Source of the DNA: Treponema sp.
GTDB taxonomy: Bacteria; Spirochaetota; Spirochaetia; Treponematales; Treponemataceae
Assembly (NCBI GenBank): GCA_024691265.1
Contig: JAILNT010000327.1
Coordinates: 1 to 7,807 of the forward strand
Reading direction: 5' to 3'
Length of the DNA: 7,807 bases
Made by a program: the position numbers and the translations under genes. Of the stretch, positions 1 through 6,621 are shown piece after piece (within the stretch, counting starts at the first letter, position 1; every line of letters begins with the position of its first letter). The notes under the pieces were generated by a model. That model searched no databases. It was not told the DNA's origin and was given only the letters and a program-made list of their open reading frames with translations.

Positions 1-1433
1 AAGAAAGTTTGCATAAAATTTCAATGGCAAGTAATTTGCTTTTAACTCTTGTAAATGATGTTTTAGATATATCAAAAGTTGAAAGTGGAAAGATGTCCTT
101 AAATCCTACTGTATTTTCATTTTGTGATTTTATTAACAATATAGTTGGTATAGAATATCCACTTGTAAAAGAAAAGAACTTAGATTTTGAAGTTAGATTG
201 ATAGATATACAAAAGGCATTTTTGTATGCAGACTCACTAAGATTGAATCAAATTTTTATAAATATCCTATCTAATGCAGTAAAATATACAGAACCTGGCG
301 GAGAAGTAACTGTTGATATAAAACAGGCTGTTTGTCCAAATGATGAAAATAAAATAAGACTGATTTATACAGTTTCAGATAATGGAATTGGAATGTCAGA
401 AGATTTTATGAAGCAAATGTTTTTACCTTTTTCAAGAGCTACAGATACCCGTATTTCTGTAATACAAGGTTCTGGTTTAGGACTTGCTATTACAAAGCAG
501 ATGATAGATTTTATGGGTGGAAATATAACTGTTGAAAGTGAGCTTGGAAAGGGATCTAAATTTGAAGTTTCAATAGACCTTGAATATTCAAATAAAGAGC
601 TGATATTTGATTATTCTTTAGAGGGAATAAAGGTTTTATTTTTAGATGATGATGAATTGATACTAGATTCAACAAAGAAAGTTTTAGACTTTTTTAAAGT
701 AAAATCAGATTGTATTTCAGATGCTAAAGTTGCTGAAAAACTTATACTTGAAAAGTTTGGAACAAAAGAAGCTTATGATGTTATCATTGTAGACCAGTCT
801 GTAAAAAGATTGTCGGTCATTGATTTTGTAAAATCATTAAACGAAAAGATACATGGAAACTTACCACATGTTTTAATTGCAACATTTGACTGGAGTGAAA
901 TTGAAAAAAAAGCATTAGCTGCTGGAATAGAAGGTTATATAAGTAAACCTCTATTCAAATGTTGTTTATATCGTAGATTAAATGAGTGTCTCAGTAACCA
1001 GGATTTTTCTTGTAGAGTAGAAGAAAATAATGATGATGTGAAAGGCTTAAATGTTCTTATTGCAGAAGATAACGATTTGAACTGGGAAATAATACATGAA
1101 ATGCTAGGCTTTTATGACATATCAAGTGATAGAGTTGTAAATGGTGAAGAATGTGTTGATGTGATTAATCATGTTGAAAATGACAAATATGATTTAATTT
1201 TTATGGATATACAGATGCCTAAAATGAATGGACTTGATGCAACTCGTAAAATACGAAAAAGTTCATCTGATTATGCTAAAAATATACCTATAATTGCTAT
1301 GACAGCAGATGCTTTTAGTGAAAATGTAACTGAATGCATTGAAGCTGGAATGAATGGGCATATTGCAAAGCCTGTTGATATGAAGCTTGTATTAAAAGAA
1401 ATTAGAAAAGCATTATTTGGTGTAATCCATTAA
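1..1433 (+). CDS. Hybrid sensor histidine kinase with two receiver domains, 5' end outside window
   Basis: This is the C-terminal 476 residues of a hybrid two-component kinase; the reading frame is open to the window edge. Residues below are numbered from the TTG codon at position 9, which is probably an internal leucine and not the start. Residues 1-30 are the second half of the dimerisation/phosphoacceptor domain (NDVLDISKVESGKM); the phospho-histidine itself lies upstream. The HATPase domain (about 70-195) shows an N box (N80-N89), DNGIG at 124-128 and GSGLGLA at 154-160, so it should bind ATP. Receiver 1 (about 207-328) has acidic D213-D215, phospho-acceptor D262, T292 and K313, but lacks the usual MPxM after D262. 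Receiver 2 (about 347-470) is canonical: E353/D354, D400 in FMDIQMPKMNG, T432 and K454. No HPt domain or DNA-binding output follows, so phosphotransfer must end on a separate protein. The sensor part and stimulus are unseen. The gene converges on the ilvN operon and has no evident functional link to it. Confidence 0.93.
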   Translation, partial: ESLHKISMASNLLLTLVNDVLDISKVESGKMSLNPTVFSFCDFINNIVGIEYPLVKEKNLDFEVRLIDIQKAFLYADSLRLNQIFINILSNAVKYTEPGGEVTVDIKQAVCPNDENKIRLIYTVSDNGIGMSEDFMKQMFLPFSRATDTRISVIQGSGLGLAITKQMIDFMGGNITVESELGKGSKFEVSIDLEYSNKELIFDYSLEGIKVLFLDDDELILDSTKKVLDFFKVKSDCISDAKVAEKLILEKFGTKEAYDVIIVDQSVKRLSVIDFVKSLNEKIHGNLPHVLIATFDWSEIEKKALAAGIEGYISKPLFKCCLYRRLNECLSNQDFSCRVEENNDDVKGLNVLIAEDNDLNWEIIHEMLGFYDISSDRVVNGEECVDVINHVENDKYDLIFMDIQMPKMNGLDATRKIRKSSSDYAKNIPIIAMTADAFSENVTECIEAGMNGHIAKPVDMKLVLKEIRKALFGVIH

Positions 1434-1436
1434 TAT

Positions 1437-1474
1437 AAAAAGGAGACTTGATATAAAATCTAGCCTCCTTTTTT
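1437..1474. terminator. Bidirectional intrinsic terminator between convergent genes
   Basis: An inverted repeat pairs AAAAAGGAG (1437-1445) with CTCCTTTTT (1465-1473), giving a 9-bp stem and a 19-nt loop. Two more pairs (CT/AG) can form inside after one mismatch. The 3' arm runs into T6 on the plus strand, and the 5' arm supplies the T5 tract on the minus strand, so it can act in both directions. It lies 3 nt after the kinase stop codon and 58 nt beyond the ilvN stop codon, which is where a shared terminator for convergent genes is expected. The GC-rich part of the stem is only four pairs, so efficiency is uncertain. Confidence 0.7.
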
Positions 1475-1517
1475 CATATATTAATTAAAGATTCACTATT
1501 ACAAAAAAATAACAAGT

Positions 1518-1534
1518 TAGAGAATATTTCTCTA
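1518..1534. repeat. Perfect short inverted repeat overlapping the ilvN stop codon
   Basis: TAGAGAA (1518-1524) and TTCTCTA (1528-1534) are perfect inverted copies around a 3-nt centre, and the ilvN stop codon (1532-1534) forms part of one arm. On the minus-strand transcript the hairpin is followed 8 nt later by a run of seven T (1503-1509). It could be a weak first terminator or an mRNA 3' stabilising hairpin ahead of the stronger hairpin at 1437-1474. The stem is AT-rich and the loop very small, so it may have no function. Confidence 0.35.
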
Positions 1535-2023
1535 TTTCATTATTTCTCCACCGCGACCCATAGCTGTAAGACCTGTTCTTGCAAGTTCTCTTATACCAAA
1601 AGGCTCAAGCAGTCTTATTAAACTTGCTATTTTTTCTTCCGAACCCGTAGCTTCGATGATAACAGAATCTACAGAAACATCTACAATATGTGCACGGAAA
1701 ATATTACATGTTTCAATAATAACAGCTCTATCAGAACCTGAAGCTGTAACTTTTATTAAAGCCATTTCTCTTTCACAAGTTTGAACTGCTTCACAATGAT
1801 GGATAGAAATTACTTCTATAAGCTTAGAAAGTTGTTTTTCAATCTGTTCAAGAATGTATTCATCTCCACGAACAACAATAGTCATGCGGGATTGTCCAGG
1901 ATTGTATGTTTCGCATACTGTAAGACTGTCGATATTGTATCCTCTACGGCTAAACAAGCCTGATACACGACTCAAAACACCTGCATGGTTTTCTACTAAA
2001 ACTGAAAGTACATAACGTTTCAT
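1532..2023 (-). CDS. ilvN: Acetolactate synthase small (regulatory) subunit
   Basis: The product is a 163-residue regulatory subunit of acetohydroxyacid synthase, the first common enzyme of valine, leucine and isoleucine synthesis. It activates the catalytic large subunit and confers feedback inhibition. An N-terminal ACT domain (about 3-75) contains ENHAGVLSRV followed by GLFSRRGYNIDSL, matching the IlvH/IlvN family closely. N12 and G15 align with N11 and G14 of E. coli IlvH, which belong to the valine site. The C-terminal domain (about 80-158) has the expected IFRAHIVDV and ARTG segments, and the length equals that of E. coli IlvH. The ATG at 2023 is chosen because AAGGAAGG lies 7 nt upstream and homology begins exactly at MKRYVLSVL; an in-frame ATG at 2065 would add 14 unrelated residues overlapping the gene before it. 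The gene starts 4 nt after the upstream stop codon, which suggests translational coupling. No ilvB is present in the window, and a terminator follows, so its catalytic partner must be encoded elsewhere. Confidence 0.95.
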   Translation of the reverse strand: MKRYVLSVLVENHAGVLSRVSGLFSRRGYNIDSLTVCETYNPGQSRMTIVVRGDEYILEQIEKQLSKLIEVISIHHCEAVQTCEREMALIKVTASGSDRAVIIETCNIFRAHIVDVSVDSVIIEATGSEEKIASLIRLLEPFGIRELARTGLTAMGRGGEIMK

Positions 2024-2027
2024 AAAT

Positions 2028-3965
2028 TTACCTTCCTTCTGAATATGTTCCAAGCAGACGTACATCTTCTGCCTTTGTTTTTAATGCATTCAAAACCGTA
2101 TTTATATAAGAATCGGCTTCCTGTCCATTATTTATATTTATTTCAGCATCAGCATAGAACCAATATCTCCAAGGTTTTCCTGCTATAGGTCTAGACTCAA
2201 GCCTTGTGAGATTCATATTGTGACTTTGAAATATACCTAAACAACTGTATAATGCACCCGGTTCATTTTTTGTACTGAATACAAACGAAGCCATATTCGG
2301 CTTTACATCGAATTGTAGTTTTTGCTTTGTATGATTTGCAGCAATTATTACAAATCTTGTGTAATTTGCCTTGTAATCTTCTACATCTTCTTGCAGTATG
2401 TCAAGGTTATAGTAACTTGCTGTTATGGCAGAAGCAATAGCTGCATTTTCTTTAGAAGCAGCTTCTCCTATAAATTTAGCCGCTGTTGCTGTAGAGGAAG
2501 CTGTTATTGTATCCCAATTCTTGTGCTTTGATAAGAAATTGTTACACTGAGAAAGCCCTTGTGGGTGTGAATATACATGCTTTATATCTTCTATGCGAGA
2601 GCCTTTTATGCCTAAAAGAGCATGCTGAATGCGTAAAGTAATTGTACCTACGATACTTATATCTTGAAATTGTACAAGATTATCATAATTTTCATATACA
2701 CTACCAGCAAGACAGTTTTCAATAGGTATCATGCCAAAATCTGTTTTCCCGTCAACAACACTTTGGAATATTTCCCTGAATGAATCCACTGCTACAGCAG
2801 ATGAATCTTTTTCATCAAAATATTTTCCAATTGCTTGTTCTGCATAAGCACCTCGTTTTCCACAGAAAGCACAAGTGATTTTATCTGATTCATTTCGACA
2901 TTCTTCTATTTTTTTTGTCTTTTTTTCAGCCCTGATATGTGCAACTTGTTTACCTAAAACTGGTGCTAAAGCTTCAATATCATTCATTAACTTTTCAAAC
3001 TGAGAAGGGTAGAGTGATTGAGCACCATCTGAAAGGGCTTTATCAGGATTGCAGTGAACTTCTACAATAATACCATCTGCACCACCAGCTATTGCAGCAA
3101 GTCCCATAGGGCTAACTTTATCTCTAATTCCTACGGCATGGCTAGGGTCAACAATTACAGGAAGATGAGTCATTCCCCTAAGAATTGGAATTGCTGATAA
3201 ATCTAAAGTATTTCTTGTAGCTCTCTCATAAGTCCTGATACCTCTTTCACAAAGAATAACTTTATCACTACCAGATGAAAGTAAATATTCAGCTGCCATG
3301 AGCCATTCTTCTATAGTAGCAGAAAGACCTCTTTTTAAGATAACAGGCTTATTCAAACTGCCAAGCTTTTTTAGAAGCTCGAAATTCTGCATGTTTCTTG
3401 CACCGATTTGGTACACATCAACATAATCTTTCATAACGGGGATAAAATCCGTTGAAACAATTTCTGTAACAACAGGTAGCCCGTATTTTTCGCCAGCTTC
3501 TTTTAGATATTTTAGACCTTCTTCTCCAAGTCCCTGAAAGCTATAAGGAGAGGAGCGAGGTTTATATGCTCCGCCTCTAAGCATAACAGCACCAGCTTCT
3601 GCAACGGCTTTTGCAGCGTCCATCATTTGCTGTCTGCTTTCAACGGCACAAGGTCCGGCAATAGCAACAATACGCTGCCCGCCGACCCTTATAATTTGAC
3701 CTCGATTATTTGGTATTTCGACAATAGTATTATCCCTTTTAAACTCGCGACTTGCCATTTTATAGGGTTTTGATATAGGAATAACACGGCTGACTCCCTC
3801 GATAAGTTCTACTTCTCTAGGGTCTATAGAAGCCTTACCAACAGCAGCAACAATTGTAGATTCTTCGCCTTTTACTTCATTTGTCTTGAAGTTTTTTTCA
3901 GCAAGAAAAGACAAAAGTTTCTGTTTCTGGTCTTCCTTTATATCATTTTTTAATACTATTACCAC
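2028..3965 (-). CDS. Fused DAHP synthase (class I-beta) - prephenate dehydratase with ACT domain
   Basis: This single 645-residue chain joins the first enzyme of the shikimate pathway (PEP + erythrose-4-phosphate to DAHP) to the enzyme turning prephenate into phenylpyruvate. Residues 1-70 match the ferredoxin-like regulatory domain of Thermotoga-type DAHP synthase. Residues 71-345 form the barrel, with IAGPC (102-106), GGAYKPR (131-137), KRG (211-213) and DPSH (273-276). C106, H276, E302 and D313 match the metal ligands of the T. maritima enzyme at a constant offset of four. A charged linker (346-362) leads to the dehydratase (363-545): RGAYAEQA, IPIENCLAGS, YSHPQGLSQC and NYTRF with catalytic T536. 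The C-terminal ACT domain (556-641) carries GAL (570-572) and ESRP (590-593), the phenylalanine-binding signatures. No chorismate mutase domain is present. The start is GTG at 3965 with GAGGT 6 nt upstream. The gene lies 25 nt after thrA and 4 nt before ilvN. Regulation by phenylalanine is inferred; whether it also reaches the DAHP synthase part is unknown. It could be named aroF-pheA by function. Confidence 0.95.
   Translation of the reverse strand: MVIVLKNDIKEDQKQKLLSFLAEKNFKTNEVKGEESTIVAAVGKASIDPREVELIEGVSRVIPISKPYKMASREFKRDNTIVEIPNNRGQIIRVGGQRIVAIAGPCAVESRQQMMDAAKAVAEAGAVMLRGGAYKPRSSPYSFQGLGEEGLKYLKEAGEKYGLPVVTEIVSTDFIPVMKDYVDVYQIGARNMQNFELLKKLGSLNKPVILKRGLSATIEEWLMAAEYLLSSGSDKVILCERGIRTYERATRNTLDLSAIPILRGMTHLPVIVDPSHAVGIRDKVSPMGLAAIAGGADGIIVEVHCNPDKALSDGAQSLYPSQFEKLMNDIEALAPVLGKQVAHIRAEKKTKKIEECRNESDKITCAFCGKRGAYAEQAIGKYFDEKDSSAVAVDSFREIFQSVVDGKTDFGMIPIENCLAGSVYENYDNLVQFQDISIVGTITLRIQHALLGIKGSRIEDIKHVYSHPQGLSQCNNFLSKHKNWDTITASSTATAAKFIGEAASKENAAIASAITASYYNLDILQEDVEDYKANYTRFVIIAANHTKQKLQFDVKPNMASFVFSTKNEPGALYSCLGIFQSHNMNLTRLESRPIAGKPWRYWFYADAEININNGQEADSYINTVLNALKTKAEDVRLLGTYSEGR
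2031..2038 (-). promoter_or_regulatory. Ribosome binding site of ilvN, inside the upstream gene
   Basis: AAGGAAGG on the minus strand lies 7 nt before the ATG at 2023. It is embedded in the last codons of the DAHP synthase-prephenate dehydratase gene, whose stop codon is 2028-2030. This fixes the ilvN start and implies that ribosomes finishing the upstream gene can reinitiate on ilvN. Confidence 0.8.
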
Positions 3966-3971
3966 AATATT

Positions 3972-3976
3972 ACCTC
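3972..3976 (-). promoter_or_regulatory. Ribosome binding site of the fused DAHP synthase-prephenate dehydratase gene
   Basis: GAGGT on the minus strand lies 6 nt before a GTG codon at 3963-3965. The nearest upstream in-frame codons run into a TAA that overlaps this site, so GTG is the only start that keeps the full ferredoxin-like domain and this Shine-Dalgarno sequence. Confidence 0.75.
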
Positions 3977-3990
3977 ATAATTTTATCTTT

Positions 3991-6495
3991 TCATTTTCTA
4001 TAATTTTCAATATTCCAGCTTACAGTTCTAAGAACGTCACCAAATACACCTGCAGCAGTAACACCAGCTCCTGCACCGTAACCTCTGATTGTTAAAGGAA
4101 TTGGTGTGTAACGGAGTGTTTTGAATACAAATGCATTTTCGCCACCTTTTACAGCAAAAAGAGGATTTTCAGGACTAACTTCAAGCATGCCTACACATAC
4201 TTTCCCGTTTTCAATAGAAGCACCCATGCGAAGAACTTTATTCTGCTTTTTAAGTTCTGTAATTTTATTAGCAAAATATTCATCAACCTGAGGAAGATTT
4301 TTAAGAAATTCTTCTGTTGTGCCCTTGTCATCGAATGATTCTGGGAAAATCTTATTCATCTGAATATCAGATAACTCAATGTCCATGCCTGATTCACGAG
4401 CTATGATAAGAGCTTTTCTTGCAACATCAAGTCCGTTAAGGTCATCTCTAGGGTCTGGTTCTGTAAATCTTTTTTCTTTTGCTTCAAGAACAGCCTGGCT
4501 AAATGTTGCACCTTCATCAAGTCGTCCAAATATATAAGAAAGAGAACCTGACATAATGCCATTAAAGCCTACAAGCTTATCGCCACTCTTAAAAAGATTT
4601 TGCAAAGTATCAATAACAGGAAGACCTGCACCTACATTTGTTTCATAGAGGAATCTTCTATGCATTGCATTTGCAGTTTTTCTTAGCTTCTTGTAAAAAT
4701 CAATAGACATTGAATTTGCACGCTTATTAGGTGTAGCAATGTGCATTCCTGCCTGAAGAATATCAATATAACGTTCTGGTAAATCATAACTTGCAGTACA
4801 ATCTACAAATACAGGATTTAGAGGTTTTGTTTCTTTTACAAACTTTATTATTTCATCGAGATTACTCTTCATGCTTGAATTATTAAGCTTGTTTCTCCAA
4901 TCTGAAAGGTCAATACCATTATTATCTAAAAGCATACCGTTTACATTTGCAAGAGCCATAACCTGAATATTTATTTTCTGAGCTGCAAGTTCTTTTTGTT
5001 GCTCTTTTATCTGGTCAATCAAGGTACCGCCTATAGTACCAACTCCAAATGCAAATACTTGTATAGATTGAGCTGTATTAAAGAAGAAGCTGTGTGTGAT
5101 TCTAACAGCAGTGTCACCATCATCAAGATTTATAACAACACTGATTGACCTTTCGCTAGAACCCTGTGCAATAGCAAGAATATTTATATCCTGACTTGCA
5201 AGAGCATCGAAGAATGTGCTTGCAACACCTCTTCTTTTTTTCATTCTTTCACCAACAATGCTTACAATTGCACATTTAGAATGAACTTCTATAGGATTTA
5301 TAACATGGTCTCTAATTTCAAGCTCGAATTCTGTTTTAAGAGTATCTTGAACAATAGCTGCTTCGCTTTCTCTTACACAGAAAGAAATTGTATACTCTGA
5401 TGATGACTGTGTAATGAGAAGCATACTGCAGCCGGCTCTTGAAACTGCCTGGAAAATGCGGCTTGCAATTCCAGTACGGCCTTTCATACCGCTTCCACTA
5501 ACACTAATCATAGCAGTGTTTTTCAAACAGCTTATACCTGTAACTGAATCCGCTCCCATAGGAGTTTCAAAAGGTCCTTTTCCAATTCTTGTACCACGTG
5601 CAGAAGGATTCATACTGTTTAAGCTCCATGCTTCTATACCTTTTGCTGCCAATGGTGCAAGTGTTTTTGGGTGAAGAACCTTACTTCCGAAGAAGCTTAA
5701 TTCCATAGCTTCTTCATATGTCATATCTTTTACAAGAATTGCGTCTTTTACAATACGAGGATCTGCAGTGTAAATACCATCAACATCTGTCCAGAATTCA
5801 ACTTTTTTAGAACCAAGACCTGCTGCAATAGTTGCTGCACTAAAGTCGCTGCCATTTCTTCCCATAAGACCCATTTGAGTCTTTCCATCAAGACTTCCTG
5901 TCCATGAACATACAAAGCCTGGGAAAAGAAGAATCTGTGGCTGATGACTGCTTTCTCCATCTCTATAAAGAGCTAAAGCTTCAGATGTTTTAGAATAATC
6001 TGGGTCACCTTCTTTTTGATTACCTGTTGTATATATAAATTTTCTTGAATCAAGTAAAAGAATGCTTTGTCCTTTTGCTAAAAGCACTTCTTCTACAATA
6101 GGAGCACAAAGAAGTTCTCCCATACCCATTATTCTACAATGAATTGAAACAGGACATTCTCCGAAAGCTGTAATAGCTGCAAGTAATTTACAGTATTCTG
6201 TATAAATTTCTTCTTGCTTTTTTAAAACTCTTTCAGACCTAAATTCTGGAAGAGTTGATTGAATTTCTGCTGCTATTTCTGCATGAGTCCTTTTTAATGC
6301 TTCTACAAATACAGTCCCCTGGGTACCTGCGGTACATTTATCAATGCTTTCTTGAAGTCTGTTTGAAACACCAGCAACAGCAGACACAATTACACTGATA
6401 CGGTCAGTCTTTGCACGACTAATCATGATGTCAGCTGAATCCAATATACGTCTGGCAGATCCCATTGATGTGCCACCGAATTTTAATGTAAGCAT
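3991..6495 (-). CDS. thrA: Bifunctional aspartokinase / homoserine dehydrogenase
   Basis: The 834-residue protein catalyses phosphorylation of aspartate and NAD(P)H-dependent reduction of aspartate semialdehyde to homoserine, the first and third steps towards threonine, methionine and isoleucine. The aspartokinase domain (1-305) has KFGGTS at 5-10, GRNGSDFSAA at 212-221 and a WTDVDGIYTADPR segment at 235-247. Two ACT repeats follow (about 325-400 and 408-470). Q363 (ITQSSSE) and Q444 (AIAQGSSERS) occupy matching places, as expected for paired threonine sites. The dehydrogenase domain (about 477-834) has the dinucleotide fold GVGTIGG (484-490), TPNKRANS (588-595), ETNVGAGLPVIDTL (618-631) and NGLDVARK, where D690 and K694 fit the catalytic pair. 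Length is close to E. coli ThrA (820). The ATG at 6495 has GGGAGA 7 nt upstream and starts directly at the kinase core. It is the first gene of the apparent three-gene operon. thrB and thrC are not adjacent. Threonine feedback is inferred from domain type. Confidence 0.97.
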   Translation of the reverse strand: MLTLKFGGTSMGSARRILDSADIMISRAKTDRISVIVSAVAGVSNRLQESIDKCTAGTQGTVFVEALKRTHAEIAAEIQSTLPEFRSERVLKKQEEIYTEYCKLLAAITAFGECPVSIHCRIMGMGELLCAPIVEEVLLAKGQSILLLDSRKFIYTTGNQKEGDPDYSKTSEALALYRDGESSHQPQILLFPGFVCSWTGSLDGKTQMGLMGRNGSDFSAATIAAGLGSKKVEFWTDVDGIYTADPRIVKDAILVKDMTYEEAMELSFFGSKVLHPKTLAPLAAKGIEAWSLNSMNPSARGTRIGKGPFETPMGADSVTGISCLKNTAMISVSGSGMKGRTGIASRIFQAVSRAGCSMLLITQSSSEYTISFCVRESEAAIVQDTLKTEFELEIRDHVINPIEVHSKCAIVSIVGERMKKRRGVASTFFDALASQDINILAIAQGSSERSISVVINLDDGDTAVRITHSFFFNTAQSIQVFAFGVGTIGGTLIDQIKEQQKELAAQKINIQVMALANVNGMLLDNNGIDLSDWRNKLNNSSMKSNLDEIIKFVKETKPLNPVFVDCTASYDLPERYIDILQAGMHIATPNKRANSMSIDFYKKLRKTANAMHRRFLYETNVGAGLPVIDTLQNLFKSGDKLVGFNGIMSGSLSYIFGRLDEGATFSQAVLEAKEKRFTEPDPRDDLNGLDVARKALIIARESGMDIELSDIQMNKIFPESFDDKGTTEEFLKNLPQVDEYFANKITELKKQNKVLRMGASIENGKVCVGMLEVSPENPLFAVKGGENAFVFKTLRYTPIPLTIRGYGAGAGVTAAGVFGDVLRTVSWNIENYRK

Positions 6496-6502
6496 AGAAT
6501 CA

Positions 6503-6508
6503 TCTCCC
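6503..6508 (-). promoter_or_regulatory. Ribosome binding site of thrA
   Basis: GGGAGA on the minus strand lies 7 nt upstream of the ATG at 6493-6495. This supports that ATG as the start, and no longer in-frame extension has a comparable site. Confidence 0.7.
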
Positions 6509-6552
6509 GGTCAAAAAGCCGCAGTGAACTTTAAAAATATTGTAATGCTGCA

Positions 6553-6581
6553 ATACTATCAAAAAGAGCGATGATGTTCAA
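6553..6581 (-). promoter_or_regulatory. Candidate sigma-70-type promoter of the thrA operon
   Basis: On the minus strand TTGAAC (6576-6581) and TAGTAT (6553-6558) are separated by 17 nt. The -10 is preceded by TGA, giving an extended -10 element (TGnTAGTAT). Each hexamer matches consensus at four of six positions. Transcription would begin near 6546, leaving a leader of about 50 nt before thrA. No Thr- or Ile-rich leader peptide and no convincing attenuator is visible in that leader. In AT-rich DNA such matches arise by chance, so confidence is moderate. Confidence 0.4.
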
Positions 6582-6584
6582 CTA

Positions 6585-6598
6585 TGCATTTTTATGCA
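6585..6598. promoter_or_regulatory. Palindrome just upstream of the thrA -35 element, possible operator
   Basis: TGCAT (6585-6589) and ATGCA (6594-6598) form perfect 5-bp arms around a 4-nt A/T centre. The palindrome ends 3 nt upstream of the candidate -35 hexamer, where a regulator could contact RNA polymerase. The shape recalls ArgR-type boxes (TGnAT-A/T4-ATnCA), but this is only a resemblance. It has no T tract, so it is not a terminator for the upstream gene. Chance occurrence is possible. Confidence 0.25.
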
Positions 6599-6621
6599 AG
6601 TTTATATAATTTTATAAATGC

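Noticed and set aside
9..11. TTG at position 9 as the start of the histidine kinase
   Set aside because: The frame is open to position 1 and begins in the middle of the dimerisation domain, so the start lies outside the window.
1781..1963. Small plus-strand open frame opposite ilvN (60 codons)
   Set aside because: It is antisense to a strongly supported ilvN, has no recognisable family features and shows the composition expected of a shadow frame.
2024..2065. Longer ilvN starting at the ATG at 2065
   Set aside because: The extra 14 residues do not match the family and overlap the preceding gene. The ATG at 2023 has a good ribosome binding site and the normal family length.
2322..2531. Plus-strand open frame rich in Cys and Ser inside the DAHP synthase-prephenate dehydratase gene
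   Set aside because: It is a shadow of the dehydratase coding sequence. The odd Cys/Ser/Tyr composition comes from reading the complement of a real gene.
2880..2960. Frameshift or stop between the DAHP synthase and prephenate dehydratase parts
   Set aside because: The linker is a continuous open frame with no stop codon, and no separate start with a ribosome binding site was seen ahead of the dehydratase domain. The fusion is taken as real.
5748..5960. Minus-strand open frame within thrA in another frame, and the plus-strand frames at 3886-4095 and 5414-5674
   Set aside because: All overlap well-supported enzyme domains and resemble no protein family.
6496..6621. thr-type leader peptide, T-box or riboswitch ahead of thrA
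   Set aside because: No run of Thr/Ile codons, no T-box sequence and no strong terminator/antiterminator pair could be found. The only short ATG frame there (ATG CAT AGT TGA) has no regulatory codons.
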